Both the position numbers and the translations under genes were made by a program. This document shows positions 50,247 to 58,352 of a stretch of 64,000 bases of DNA, piece by piece. Position 1 is the stretch's first letter. Each line of letters starts with the position of its first letter. This DNA comes from Streptomyces sp. NBC_00440 (GTDB taxonomy: Bacteria; Actinomycetota; Actinomycetes; Streptomycetales; Streptomycetaceae), in NCBI RefSeq assembly GCF_036014215.1, contig NZ_CP107921.1, forward strand, positions 5,773,501-5,837,500, given 5' to 3'. The notes beneath the pieces were generated by a model. That model was given only the letters and a program-made list of their open reading frames with translations. It had not been told where the DNA came from and did no database searches.

Positions 50247-51591
50247 CGAAGCGCAGCTGAGTACCACCGAAGGCGACGACTTCCCGGAGAGAAGAGGCGG
50301 CCGTCACGCGGCCCCCAGGAAGTCGCTGCTGACGAAGCTGCACATACCCACGAGCAAGGCGATAGCCCTGGCGGCCATGCCCACCGCGGTGTTCGTCGGG
50401 ATGGGTCTCACCCCCAAGCTGGCGATGGCCGACGACCACGGCGACATCCCGTTCGCGTCCGGACCGTGTGTGTCCCGCTCCGACGAGCCGAGCCCGTCGG
50501 ACAGCGCGTCGGACTCGCCGAGCCCGTCGGCTTCGGACAAGGCCAAGACGGACGCCAAGGACGCCAACGCCAAGAAGGACGACAAGGCCGTTGACGCCCC
50601 GTCCCCGTCGGCCACACCGTCGGCGACCGGCTCCACGAAGAAGTCGACGCAATCCACGTCGGGTTCGTCCGCTTCGGACCAGGCGTCCCCGTCGCCCGCC
50701 GCGACCGAGTCGAAGAACCCGCTGGACCCGCTGGGTGTGGGTGACGCGCTCAAGCACCTGTTCAACCCGGACAAGGACACCGCGAGCCCGTCCCCGGACC
50801 CGTCGTCCTCCGCGACGGCCAAGACCGCGGCCGAGAAGAAGGCCGCGGAGAAGAAAGCCGCGGAGAAGAAAGCGGCCGAGAAGAAGGCTGCCGAGAAGAA
50901 GGCAGCGGACAAGAAGGCAGCGGGCTCCGTCGCGGACGCGGCCGGCAAGGTCACCGGCGCGGCGAAGAGTACGGCCGACAAGACCGCCGAGAAGATCCGC
51001 GAGGCGGCCGCCGAGGCCGGCAAGACGGTCAAGGAACTCCCCTCGGACGCCAAGGGCCTAGACCCCAAGAAGGACACGGCCATCCCGGACGGCGCCAAGC
51101 CGTCCTACCCGTGCCCGACCGCCGACCCGAAGGCGCTCGCCGCGGCCGATCTGGAACAGGGCATCCCGGCCCTGCCCGACGACCCGTGGACGCTGAAGAG
51201 CTCGATGCTGACCCTCAACGGCCTGGACTACAAGGGCATCGTCGAGGTCAGGACGGGCAGCGGCAAGATCAAGAAGGTCCTGAAGTTCACGGCGTCCTCG
51301 CTGGACATCAAGGACCTGCACCAGATGACCGTCGGCCCGAACGGGGCCACCGGCCATGTGAAGGGCGCGGCGGGCTCGACGTCGACCATCCGCGACGGCC
51401 AGGTGACGATGTACACGGAGTCGCTGAAGGGCAACCTCTTCGGCCTCATCCCGATCACGTTCAGCCCGGACACTCCGCCGCCGATCAACGTGCCGTTTGC
51501 GTTCTTCACGAACGTAACGGTGAAGCAGGCCGGCCAGTTCGGCGGCACGCTCCATGTGCCAGGTCTCCAGAACTACTTCACCGGCGCCTGA
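50236..51591 (+). CDS. Secreted protein with Lys/Ala repeat stalk, partner of DUF6230/DUF6114
   Basis: A 451-residue protein. The basic N-terminus and hydrophobic stretch AIALAAMPTAVFVGMGLTP form a signal sequence ending near LAMADD. Then comes a Ser/Pro/Asp/Lys-rich region (about 75-190), six A-E-K-K-A units (about 195-228, encoded 50827-50925), an Ala/Lys helix, and a C-terminal beta domain of about 165 residues (SSMLTLNGLDYKGIVEVRTG to LHVPGLQNYFTGA) that resembles the DUF6230 mature domain in composition. GTG 50236 has GGGAGG five bases upstream and overlaps DUF6114. It is probably a cell-surface protein with its beta domain held out on a stalk. Confidence 0.82.
   Translation: MRGDEAQLSTTEGDDFPERRGGRHAAPRKSLLTKLHIPTSKAIALAAMPTAVFVGMGLTPKLAMADDHGDIPFASGPCVSRSDEPSPSDSASDSPSPSASDKAKTDAKDANAKKDDKAVDAPSPSATPSATGSTKKSTQSTSGSSASDQASPSPAATESKNPLDPLGVGDALKHLFNPDKDTASPSPDPSSSATAKTAAEKKAAEKKAAEKKAAEKKAAEKKAADKKAAGSVADAAGKVTGAAKSTADKTAEKIREAAAEAGKTVKELPSDAKGLDPKKDTAIPDGAKPSYPCPTADPKALAAADLEQGIPALPDDPWTLKSSMLTLNGLDYKGIVEVRTGSGKIKKVLKFTASSLDIKDLHQMTVGPNGATGHVKGAAGSTSTIRDGQVTMYTESLKGNLFGLIPITFSPDTPPPINVPFAFFTNVTVKQAGQFGGTLHVPGLQNYFTGA
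50827..50925 (+). repeat. In-frame 15-bp repeats coding for A-E-K-K-A
   Basis: Six near-identical units of gcc-gag-aag-aag-gcc type encode the Lys/Ala stalk of the 50236 protein. Synonymous differences between units show the repeat is not recent. Confidence 0.8.
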
Positions 51592-51624
51592 TCCGCCGGG
51601 CGAGAACGTCCGGGAGCCGCGGAA

Positions 51625-51672
51625 ACGGCTGTGGCCCGCACCCTCTGCTTCGAGGGCGCGGGCCACAGCCGT
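51625..51672. terminator. Strong terminator, member of a repeated hairpin family
   Basis: ACGGCTGTGGCCCGC (51625-51639) and GCGGGCCACAGCCGT (51658-51672) pair perfectly, with a further inner CCCTC/GAGGG. The same core recurs as the terminator at 61329-61383. Confidence 0.9.
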
Positions 51673-52167
51673 ATGCGGGCCGCCGAGCCCGCTCGCGTCC
51701 CCGAGAGCGCGTGTCACCCGACAGGGCGCTGCTGGATCCCCCGAGCCGGCCCCGCAGGCATCACGGTGCGACCGCCGGCTGAATGGAATCTCTACGATCC
51801 GCAGGTGATCCGCCGGCGGCTCACTTCGCCCGTCCGTGCCGCCCAACTGCGCGAACTGCGGGCGATCTTGGCAGGCGCCCGGACCGATACGGAAGAACTG
51901 CTCTGAGGGGGCGCGTCCCCGGACTGTACGGCCGCGGAGGGCTCCGCCCTCGCCGCACTCATTGACGCCGTCCTCCTCGAACCGCTGGCGAGCGGGCCGG
52001 GAATCCCCTCCGGCCTGATGGCGTAGCGCTGCTGACCGGGACGTTGCGGCCTTCCGCGGGGTCGTGCGGCCGATGGCCCGCGCCCCGGCCCGACGCGAAA
52101 ACGGCTCGGGCTGCTGCCGCGGGCATGAACACCGGAAACCCGGTCCTCAAGTCACTGCGACTGGATC
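51673..52167. other. 495-bp region without a supported gene
   Basis: It contains a possible 46-codon frame from GTG 51767 to 51906 (VRPPAEWNLYDPQVIRRRLT onward to LAGARTDTEELL) that looks protein-like and may be a small gene or the remnant of a longer one; no family is recognised. The remainder, to 52167, has no open frame with clear coding character. It forms the left border of the sugar-porter cassette. Confidence 0.4.
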
Positions 52168-52195
52168 TTGACTCCCGCACTCCGGCGCTGATAGT
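52168..52195 (+). promoter_or_regulatory. Probable promoter of the sugar-porter cassette
   Basis: TTGACT (52168-52173), 16-bp spacer, GATAGT (52190-52195): a good match to the vegetative sigma consensus, 36 bp before the MFS start. The surroundings are AT-richer than the genome average. Confidence 0.55.
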
Positions 52196-52231
52196 CATTT
52201 GATACTACCATTGCTTCGAAAGGTTCAGGCC

Positions 52232-53635
52232 ATGCCAATGCCACCGGACAGCGTCGCAAAGGCAACAGAGCAATCCGCGGCATCCGGGGACGGGCGGCTG
52301 CTGGGCGTCGCCGCGGGCGTGGCGGCGGTCGCCGGACTGCTCTTCGGTTACGACACGGGCATCATCTCGACCGCCCTGTTGTCCATCACGCAGGACTTTC
52401 ATCTCAGCTCCCAGGGAAAGGAGTTCGTGACCAGTTCGATCCTGGCCGGCGCCATCGTCGGGGCCCTCGTTTCGGCCCGGCTGTCGGAGCGCCGGGGGCG
52501 GAAGTTCGCGGCCGTGCTGGTCGGGGCCGTCTTCGCGATCGGAACCGTCGGCTCCGCGCTCGCCCCCGATGTCGAGATACTGATCGGCTCGCGCCTCGTC
52601 CTGGGCTTGGCCGTGGGAGGGTCGTCTCAGGTCATCCCCATCTACATCGCCGAGATCGCGCCCGCGTCCCGGCGCGGGCGGTTGGTGGTGATGTACCAGG
52701 TACTCATCGCGGCGGGAGTGCTGGTGTCCGCCGTCGTCGGTTATACGACCCACAGCTCCTGGTCCTGGCGGTGGATGGTCGCGGTCGCGGTCATCCCCGC
52801 GCTGCTGCTGGTGGCAGCCACGGCTTTTCTCCCGGAGAGCCCGCGCTGGCTGGTCGCGCACGGTCAACCCGAGCGGGCCAGGAACGTGCTGCGTCGGCTG
52901 CGCACGAGCCCCGAAGAGGCGGAAGCTGAGCTTCGCGAGGTCAGCGCCCTTCCTGAGCAGGGGAAACGCAAGGAGAAGCTGAGCGCGCGATGGCTGCGCC
53001 CCGCGCTGCTGGCAGGACTCGGCGTGGCCTTGTTCGCGCAGGTCACAGGCATCAACGCCATCGTCTATTACGCGCCGACCTTCCTTTCCGAATCCGGGTT
53101 CGGGGAGTCGACTGCACTGCTCGGGACCGTCGGTGTCGGTGCTGTCGAGACGCTGATGGTGATCCTCGGAGCGATGACCGTGGACCGTATCGGCCGGCGT
53201 CGGCTGATGCTGTGGACCCTGCCTGGCTCCGCGCTGAGCCTTGTCGTCATGGGCGCGGCTTCACTCGCCGGGAACGCCGGGTGGGCGGTCATGTTGTTCA
53301 TGTTGCTCTACATGGCGTTCAACAGCCTGGGCATGCAGGTCGTCGCCTGGCTCATGGGGTCGGAACTGTTCCCGCTTCCGGTACGGGGCAAGGCGATGAG
53401 CGCCCACGCGACCACCTTGTGGGGGGCCGACCTCCTGGTCTCCATGACGACCCTGACCCTGGTCGACAGCATCTCCTTGACCGGAATGCTGTGGGTGTAC
53501 GCGGCGCTGAACGTCGCCGCGATCGTTTTTGTCGTGTTCCGGGTGCCCGAGACGACCGGGCGCTCCCTGGAACAGATCGAGTCGAGCCTGCGTGACGGGA
53601 CGTTCGTCCCCCGGGGCAACGAAGGAGTGGAATGA
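52232..53635 (+). CDS. Sugar porter family MFS transporter
   Basis: A 467-residue proton-linked sugar permease. All family marks are present: GLLFGYDTGIISTALLSITQ (TM1), RLSERRGRKFAAVL, GSRLVLGLAVGGSSQVIPIY, PESPRWLVAHGQPERARNVL, QVTGINAIVYYAP, DRIGRRRLML and VPETTGRSLEQIE. Twelve membrane segments. ATG 52232 is used. It overlaps the SDR gene by ATGA. Relatives import hexoses, pentoses or inositol; the neighbouring dehydrogenases suggest the substrate is oxidised directly. Confidence 0.93.
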   Translation: MPMPPDSVAKATEQSAASGDGRLLGVAAGVAAVAGLLFGYDTGIISTALLSITQDFHLSSQGKEFVTSSILAGAIVGALVSARLSERRGRKFAAVLVGAVFAIGTVGSALAPDVEILIGSRLVLGLAVGGSSQVIPIYIAEIAPASRRGRLVVMYQVLIAAGVLVSAVVGYTTHSSWSWRWMVAVAVIPALLLVAATAFLPESPRWLVAHGQPERARNVLRRLRTSPEEAEAELREVSALPEQGKRKEKLSARWLRPALLAGLGVALFAQVTGINAIVYYAPTFLSESGFGESTALLGTVGVGAVETLMVILGAMTVDRIGRRRLMLWTLPGSALSLVVMGAASLAGNAGWAVMLFMLLYMAFNSLGMQVVAWLMGSELFPLPVRGKAMSAHATTLWGADLLVSMTTLTLVDSISLTGMLWVYAALNVAAIVFVVFRVPETTGRSLEQIESSLRDGTFVPRGNEGVE

Positions 53636-54429
53636 ATTCGCCGGAACGCGTCGTCCTGGTGACCGGTTCGACCCGCGGCATCGGCCGGGCGACGGCCGAA
53701 CTGTTCGCGGCGAGCAGGTACCGCGTGGTCGTTCACGGTATACGGAGCGAGGAGTGCGACGAGACGCTGCGTGCCATCCGTGGTGCGGGCGGCCACGCCG
53801 GTGTCGCCACGGCCGACCTCACGCAGGAGGGGGCCGCTGAGCACCTGATCGATACCGCCCACGCGGTGTACGGGCGACTCGACGTGCTGGTCAACAACGC
53901 GGGGGCGAACGTCTTCACCGGGACGCTCGGCACGTCGATCGCGCAGTGGCAGCATGCCATGGACCTCGATCTGCGAGCCGTGTGGCTGTGCTCGAAGGCT
54001 GCGGCGCGCTCCTTGGAACGGCCGGGCGCCATCGTCAATGTGGCGTCGAACCACGCCTTCTCCACCATGGCCGGCTCCTTCCCGTACAACGTCGCGAAAG
54101 CAGGAGTGGTCGCCCTCGGGCAGTCGCTCGCGCTGGAACTGACGCCGGAGCGCATCCGCGTCAATACGGTGTGCCCCGGCTACATCGACACCCCGATCAA
54201 CGAAACGTACTTCGGCGGCTTCGCCGACCCTGCGCGCGAACGGGCCCGGGTCGAGGCGTTGCATCCTGTGCGGCGCATCGGCATGCCCCAGGACGTTGCG
54301 CGGGCCATCCGCTTCCTTGCCGATGAGCAGGAGGCCGGGTTCATCACCGGTACCAGCCTGCTCGTCGACGGTGGCAGGTCGGCTCTCATGCAGGACCCCG
54401 ACCCGGAACAAGCGGCGACCCGGCCGTAG
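53632..54429 (+). CDS. Short-chain dehydrogenase/reductase
   Basis: A 265-residue NAD(P)-dependent oxidoreductase. Cofactor motif TGSTRGIG (about 11-18), NNAGA, catalytic Ser in VNVASNHAF, Tyr and Lys in PYNVAKAG, and NTVCPGYIDTPIN. The catalytic set is complete. It is coupled to the sugar porter by ATGA and is followed by a zinc dehydrogenase after 54 bp. It probably oxidises a sugar or polyol imported by the porter. Confidence 0.93.
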   Translation: MNSPERVVLVTGSTRGIGRATAELFAASRYRVVVHGIRSEECDETLRAIRGAGGHAGVATADLTQEGAAEHLIDTAHAVYGRLDVLVNNAGANVFTGTLGTSIAQWQHAMDLDLRAVWLCSKAAARSLERPGAIVNVASNHAFSTMAGSFPYNVAKAGVVALGQSLALELTPERIRVNTVCPGYIDTPINETYFGGFADPARERARVEALHPVRRIGMPQDVARAIRFLADEQEAGFITGTSLLVDGGRSALMQDPDPEQAATRP

Positions 54430-54483
54430 GAAGCACGACAGAGCACCTCATCGCATGAGCAGCAGGACAAGAAAGGCTGAGAA

Positions 54484-55602
54484 ATGAATACCAACAAGGT
54501 AGTCACGCTTGAAGGCCCCGGCGCCGCCCTCGACGTGCGCGAGCAGCCGATGCCGAAGGTGCAGCGGGACAATCTCCTCGTACGCGTCGAGCTTTCCGGC
54601 GTCTGTGCCACGGACCTGCACATTTGTCAGGGCGACATTCCCGGATTCCGCTACCCCGTGACACCGGGTCACGAGGTCGTCGGCACGGTTGCCGAGGCGG
54701 GCGCCGATTTCACGACGGACGTCACGGGCCGGCCGGTGCGGCCGGGCGACCGGGTTGTGGTGATGCCGGCGACTCCGGACGGCACCTGTCCGTCCTGCCG
54801 CCGTGCGCGGCCGGTCCCCGACTGCGACAACTTCGACGTCATCGGTTTCTCGGTCCCCGAAGAGCGTCAAGCGGGCGGCGGCTGGGGACAGTACGTGCTG
54901 TGCAACTCCAGCAGGGCGCGGGTGTTCGTCACCGAGGCGAGCCCGGAAGCGGCGGTTCTGGCGGAGCCTGCTTCCACCCCGGTGGAAGGTATGCGCCGGG
55001 CAGGTGTCGCCTTCGGTGACAGTGTGCTCGTGCAGGGCACCGGCACCATCGGCCTGCTCGCGGTCGCCGCGGCCAAGGCTCTGGGCGCCGCCCGCATCGT
55101 CGCGATCGGTGGCCCCGAGCGCCGGTTGCGCATCGCCGAAGAGCTCGGTGCCGACACCACCATCAGCATCGACGGGACACCCGACCCCGAGGAACGCGTG
55201 CGGCTGGCCATCGCCGCCAGCCCGGGCGGCCTGGGCTTCGACGCGGTTGCGGAGTGTGTGGGGGCTCCCGCGGTTCTGCCGGAGGGTCTCTCCTGCCTTC
55301 GCAAGGGGGGAAGTTACCTGGAGCTCGGGCACTTCTCCGATGTGGGCGAGGCCAGCATCAATCCCTACCGGCACCTGCTCGCCAAGGACGCGCGGCTCGT
55401 GGCGGTCTCCGGCTACACCCCCGAGTCGTTCCACCGCGCCCTTCTGATGGTGGAGCGACTGGGCGCCGCGGCGGAATCCCTGGTCACGCACCGGTTGCCG
55501 ATGGCCAGGGCCCAAGAGGCCGTCAACGCCCTGGCGCCCGGTCAGCAGTACGTGCTGGACGGAACCGAGGTCGGTAAGATCGTGATCGACCCCAGGCTGT
55601 AG
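54484..55602 (+). CDS. Zinc-dependent alcohol/polyol dehydrogenase
   Basis: A 372-residue medium-chain dehydrogenase. The catalytic zinc ligands are Cys in SGVCATDLHI and His/Glu in TPGHEVVG. A structural-zinc-like cluster is reduced to CPSCRRARPVPDC (three Cys instead of four). NAD-binding motif GTGTIGLLAV is about residues 185-195. ATG 54484. Third gene of the porter-SDR cassette. No regulator or kinase accompanies them, so the pathway is presumably purely oxidative at first (inference). Confidence 0.9.
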   Translation: MNTNKVVTLEGPGAALDVREQPMPKVQRDNLLVRVELSGVCATDLHICQGDIPGFRYPVTPGHEVVGTVAEAGADFTTDVTGRPVRPGDRVVVMPATPDGTCPSCRRARPVPDCDNFDVIGFSVPEERQAGGGWGQYVLCNSSRARVFVTEASPEAAVLAEPASTPVEGMRRAGVAFGDSVLVQGTGTIGLLAVAAAKALGAARIVAIGGPERRLRIAEELGADTTISIDGTPDPEERVRLAIAASPGGLGFDAVAECVGAPAVLPEGLSCLRKGGSYLELGHFSDVGEASINPYRHLLAKDARLVAVSGYTPESFHRALLMVERLGAAAESLVTHRLPMARAQEAVNALAPGQQYVLDGTEVGKIVIDPRL

Positions 55603-55725
55603 CCCCCTCGGCTACAGTCCACGCACTACCGGGCCGGTGGGGCAGAATCGCGGAGTCGTGCGGGCGTCCGGGGGCCCGGCCGTGGCCCGTGTCATCGGGT
55701 GGCGGGGAGCATGGGGGAGTGAGCG

Positions 55726-56559
55726 GTGGGGGCTGTCGACGGCTGCCGTGCGACCGGCGACGACGGGAGCGGGCCCGCCGGGCGGATACCGGAGCCCGCG
55801 GGGCGAATACCCGAGCCCGCCGTGCGAACAGACGGATCCGCCGGGCGAATACAACTGCGCGCCGCCGCAAGCCGGTTCACCGCGTACGGCAAGGACCTGC
55901 TGCGCGGCGAGTGGCTGCGGATCGTGGTCGAGCCCGCGCGGGAGTTCAGAAGGCGCGGGGTGCCCGGCGTCGCACTCGGCATCCTGGCCGTCCTCGCGGT
56001 GATCGTCGTCCATGAGCTCATACGGACCCGTACGGGCGCCGTCGCGATACGGCTGACCGGCGAGGTCCGGGGAGATCTGCCCCTGCCGCTCGTCCTGCTG
56101 CGTACCCCTGTCTCACTGGTCCTCACGGACCCCGGGCTGCCCGTGTGGGCGGGGCTGCCCAAGCTGTTTCTTGCTCTCGCGCTCGCCGAACTCGTCCTCG
56201 GCCGCACCCGTACGCTGCTGATCGCCTGCGCCACGTCCCTCGCGGGCACGCTGGGCGCCCGGGTGATGATCGCGCTGGGGCACGGCCCGCTGGGACTGCC
56301 GCCCGAGACCGCGCACGTCCTCGACACCGGCCCGTCCGCCGCCGTGGCGGGACTCTTCGCCTATCTGGCCGTGGTCCGGCGCGCCCCGGTGCTCACCCTG
56401 CTGACCACCGCGGTGATCGTCGTCCCTTCGGTGCTCAGGCCGAACCTCGCGGGGCGCGAGCATCTGCTGGCCGTGGGCCTCGCGCTGGTCCTCGGAGTGG
56501 CCGCGTCCGTCCGCTCCCGGCAGCCGGGCGGCGAGTCCGCCGCGGCCGTGGCGGGTTGA
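55726..56559 (+). CDS. Integral membrane protein, rhomboid-like
   Basis: A 277-residue membrane protein with about six hydrophobic segments after a basic, repeat-containing N-terminus (G-R-I-P-E-P-A twice). Segments include GVALGILAVLAVIVVHELI, LPKLFLALALAELVLGR and LLAVGLALVLGVAASV. The stretch VLDTGPSAAVAGLFAYLAVV resembles the rhomboid Gly-x-Ser region in degenerate form, so it may be an inactive rhomboid relative. The start is uncertain (GTG 55726; the conserved part begins near 55870). It stands between the sugar cassette and a reductase-like gene. Confidence 0.7.
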   Translation: MGAVDGCRATGDDGSGPAGRIPEPAGRIPEPAVRTDGSAGRIQLRAAASRFTAYGKDLLRGEWLRIVVEPAREFRRRGVPGVALGILAVLAVIVVHELIRTRTGAVAIRLTGEVRGDLPLPLVLLRTPVSLVLTDPGLPVWAGLPKLFLALALAELVLGRTRTLLIACATSLAGTLGARVMIALGHGPLGLPPETAHVLDTGPSAAVAGLFAYLAVVRRAPVLTLLTTAVIVVPSVLRPNLAGREHLLAVGLALVLGVAASVRSRQPGGESAAAVAG

Positions 56560-56614
56560 CGGGCTTTCGGGCGGGGCGGGCGTATTCTCCGGGCCCCCGC
56601 GACATTCCGGGCAG

Positions 56615-56674
56615 ATCCCGTTACGGGCGATCCTGTTCCGGGCCATCCTGTTACGGGCGACTCCGTTACGGCCG
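56615..56674. repeat. Four 15-bp tandem repeats upstream of the DHFR-like gene
   Basis: Units: ATCCCGTTACGGGCG (56615), ATCCTGTTCCGGGCC (56630), ATCCTGTTACGGGCG (56645), ACTCCGTTACGGCCG (56660). Each contains a short CCG-TTA-CGG dyad. The array ends 20 bp before the start codon and may be an iterated binding site or a minisatellite. Confidence 0.8.
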
Positions 56675-56693
56675 GACCCCTGCGAGGACCGCG

Positions 56694-57272
56694 ATGCGAA
56701 AGATCATCCTGACGATGTCGATGTCCCTGGACGGGTACAGCGAAGGACCCGGGCGGGACATCAGCTGGCACCGGATCGACGACGAACTCCACCGCCACGT
56801 CAACGCGTACCTGGCGACGCTCGGCGGCTTCCTGGACGGCCGGGTGACCCATGAGCTGATGGCCGGCTTCTGGCCGACCGCGGACGCCGACCCGTCCATC
56901 AGCGAGCCGATGAAGGAGTTCGCCGCCATCTGGCGCGAGATGCCCAAGACCGTGTACTCCAGGACCCTGGAGCGGGCCGACTGGAACACCACCGTCGTAC
57001 GGGAAGTGGTCCCCGACGAGGTGCGCGCGCTCAAGGCCCGGCCCGGCGGGGACCTGTCGCTCGGCGGGGCCGGTCTCGCCGCGTCCTTCATGGCGCACGG
57101 GCTGATCGACGAGTTCCACATCTACGTCCACCCGGTGCTCATCGGCGGGGGCACGCCGCTCTTCCCGGCGGCGGGGGCCTTCGCCGGTCTCGACCTGGCG
57201 GAGTCACGGAGCTTCGGCAACGGCGTCGTCCTGCTGCACTACCGGCGGGCCGGTGAGTCCGGCCCGGAGTGA
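56694..57272 (+). CDS. Dihydrofolate reductase family protein (RibD C-terminal fold)
   Basis: A 192-residue NADPH-dependent reductase-like protein. Family marks: MRKIILTMSMSLDGYSEGPG, FLDGRVTHELMAGFWP, KTVYSRTLERADWNTTVV, GGDLSLGGAGLAASFMAHGL and EFHIYVHPVLIGGGTPLFP. It is not a true folate reductase; members have unassigned substrates. ATG 56694 has GAGGA five bases upstream. It is preceded by the four 15-bp repeats. Confidence 0.88.
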   Translation: MRKIILTMSMSLDGYSEGPGRDISWHRIDDELHRHVNAYLATLGGFLDGRVTHELMAGFWPTADADPSISEPMKEFAAIWREMPKTVYSRTLERADWNTTVVREVVPDEVRALKARPGGDLSLGGAGLAASFMAHGLIDEFHIYVHPVLIGGGTPLFPAAGAFAGLDLAESRSFGNGVVLLHYRRAGESGPE

Positions 57273-57339
57273 CCCCCACACGGCCCGCGGGACACGGCTG
57301 TGGCCCGCGAGCCCGGCCTGATCGCAACGAAGGCCCTGG

Positions 57340-58230
57340 TCATGGCCGGTCCGTGACCAGCGTGGCGAGCTGCCTGTGGAGGGTCTCCGCGGCGGGGTGC
57401 GGGTCACGGCGTGGTGCGATCGTGTAGATGCCGCGGGTCGGGGGATCGACGAGGCCCACGGTGGTGACGTCGGCCCGCAGCGCGCACGTCAGCACCCCGG
57501 GTATCAGCGCGATGGCGTGCCCTGTTGCCACCAGAGCCAGCTTGCCCAGCAGATCGGCCGCGGTGAGGTCGATGCGGGCGCTGACTCCGGCACGGGCCGC
57601 GTGCTGGCGCAGCAGGGCCGCCGAGCCGTCGTTGTCCTCGGCCCAGGTCTGGTCGGCCAGCGTCCGGATGTGCACCATGCCTTCCCCGGCCTGCGGATGG
57701 CCGGCGGGCAGGACGACGACCATCTCGTCCAGGCCGAGGAACCGCCGCTCCACCCGCGGGTCATGGGCCAGCCCCGGTGGTGCGTCAGTGACGACAGCGA
57801 TGTCCAGATCGCCGCCGATCACACGCTGGTGCAGCTGCGCGCTCAGACCGGGGACCAGGCTCCAGCGGACGGACCCGGTCTGCTCCAGCAGGGCCCGGAT
57901 GGCCTCGGGGACGATCCCGGCGGCCAGCGAGGGCGCGGCGCCGACGGCCAGCGGCCGGCTGAACGCCCCGTCGCGAACGTCCCGTGCGGCACGTACGGCG
58001 CGGTCGGCCTCATGGAGCGTGGCCAGGGCGTGGCGCCGGAACACCTCGCCGGCAGCTGTCGGACGCACACCACGCGCATGGCGCTCCACCAGGGGCACCC
58101 CGATCTGCCGCTCCAGCCCGGCTATCTGCCGGGAGACAGCCGATTGCGTGTGGCTGAGTTCGGCCGCCGCCGCCGACAGCGACCCGAGGCGGCACACGGT
58201 CACGAAAGTTCGCCACACACTCAGTTCCAT
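57340..58230 (-). CDS. LysR-family transcriptional regulator
   Basis: A 296-residue regulator. N-terminal HTH MELSVWRTFVTVCRLGSLSA, AAAELSHTQSAVSRQIAGLE (residues 1-40). The C-terminal substrate-binding domain has PLAVGAAPSLAAGIVPEAIR, GGDLDIAVVTDAPPG and ALVATGHAIALIPGV. ATG 58230. It is divergent from the dehydrogenase fusion gene at 58353, with a LysR-type dyad in the gap, so it probably activates that gene in response to its substrate. Confidence 0.92.
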   Translation of the reverse strand: MELSVWRTFVTVCRLGSLSAAAAELSHTQSAVSRQIAGLERQIGVPLVERHARGVRPTAAGEVFRRHALATLHEADRAVRAARDVRDGAFSRPLAVGAAPSLAAGIVPEAIRALLEQTGSVRWSLVPGLSAQLHQRVIGGDLDIAVVTDAPPGLAHDPRVERRFLGLDEMVVVLPAGHPQAGEGMVHIRTLADQTWAEDNDGSAALLRQHAARAGVSARIDLTAADLLGKLALVATGHAIALIPGVLTCALRADVTTVGLVDPPTRGIYTIAPRRDPHPAAETLHRQLATLVTDRP

Positions 58231-58279
58231 GGAGGCGAGTATGCACAGCCGGTACACACAGCCGGCACACGCCGACGGT

Positions 58280-58294
58280 ATGCCCAACTCGCAT
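58280..58294. promoter_or_regulatory. LysR-type box
   Basis: ATGC-N7-GCAT, containing the T-N11-A pattern, lies midway between the divergent LysR and dehydrogenase genes. A second imperfect TGCG/CGCA repeat follows at about 58300-58322. Confidence 0.5.
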
Positions 58295-58352
58295 GGCCGG
58301 CCTGCGAAATCTGCGCTTGTCGCAGCCTTCGCCCTGCACCACTCTTGCGTGC

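Noticed and set aside
48441..50267. 608-codon open frame on the minus strand
   Set aside because: It runs antisense through the DUF6230 and DUF6114 genes, both of which have strong ribosome sites and recognisable families; its composition is not protein-like.
51767..51906. 46-codon frame after the 51625 terminator as a definite gene
   Set aside because: No ribosome site and no recognised family; kept only as a possible remnant in the region note.
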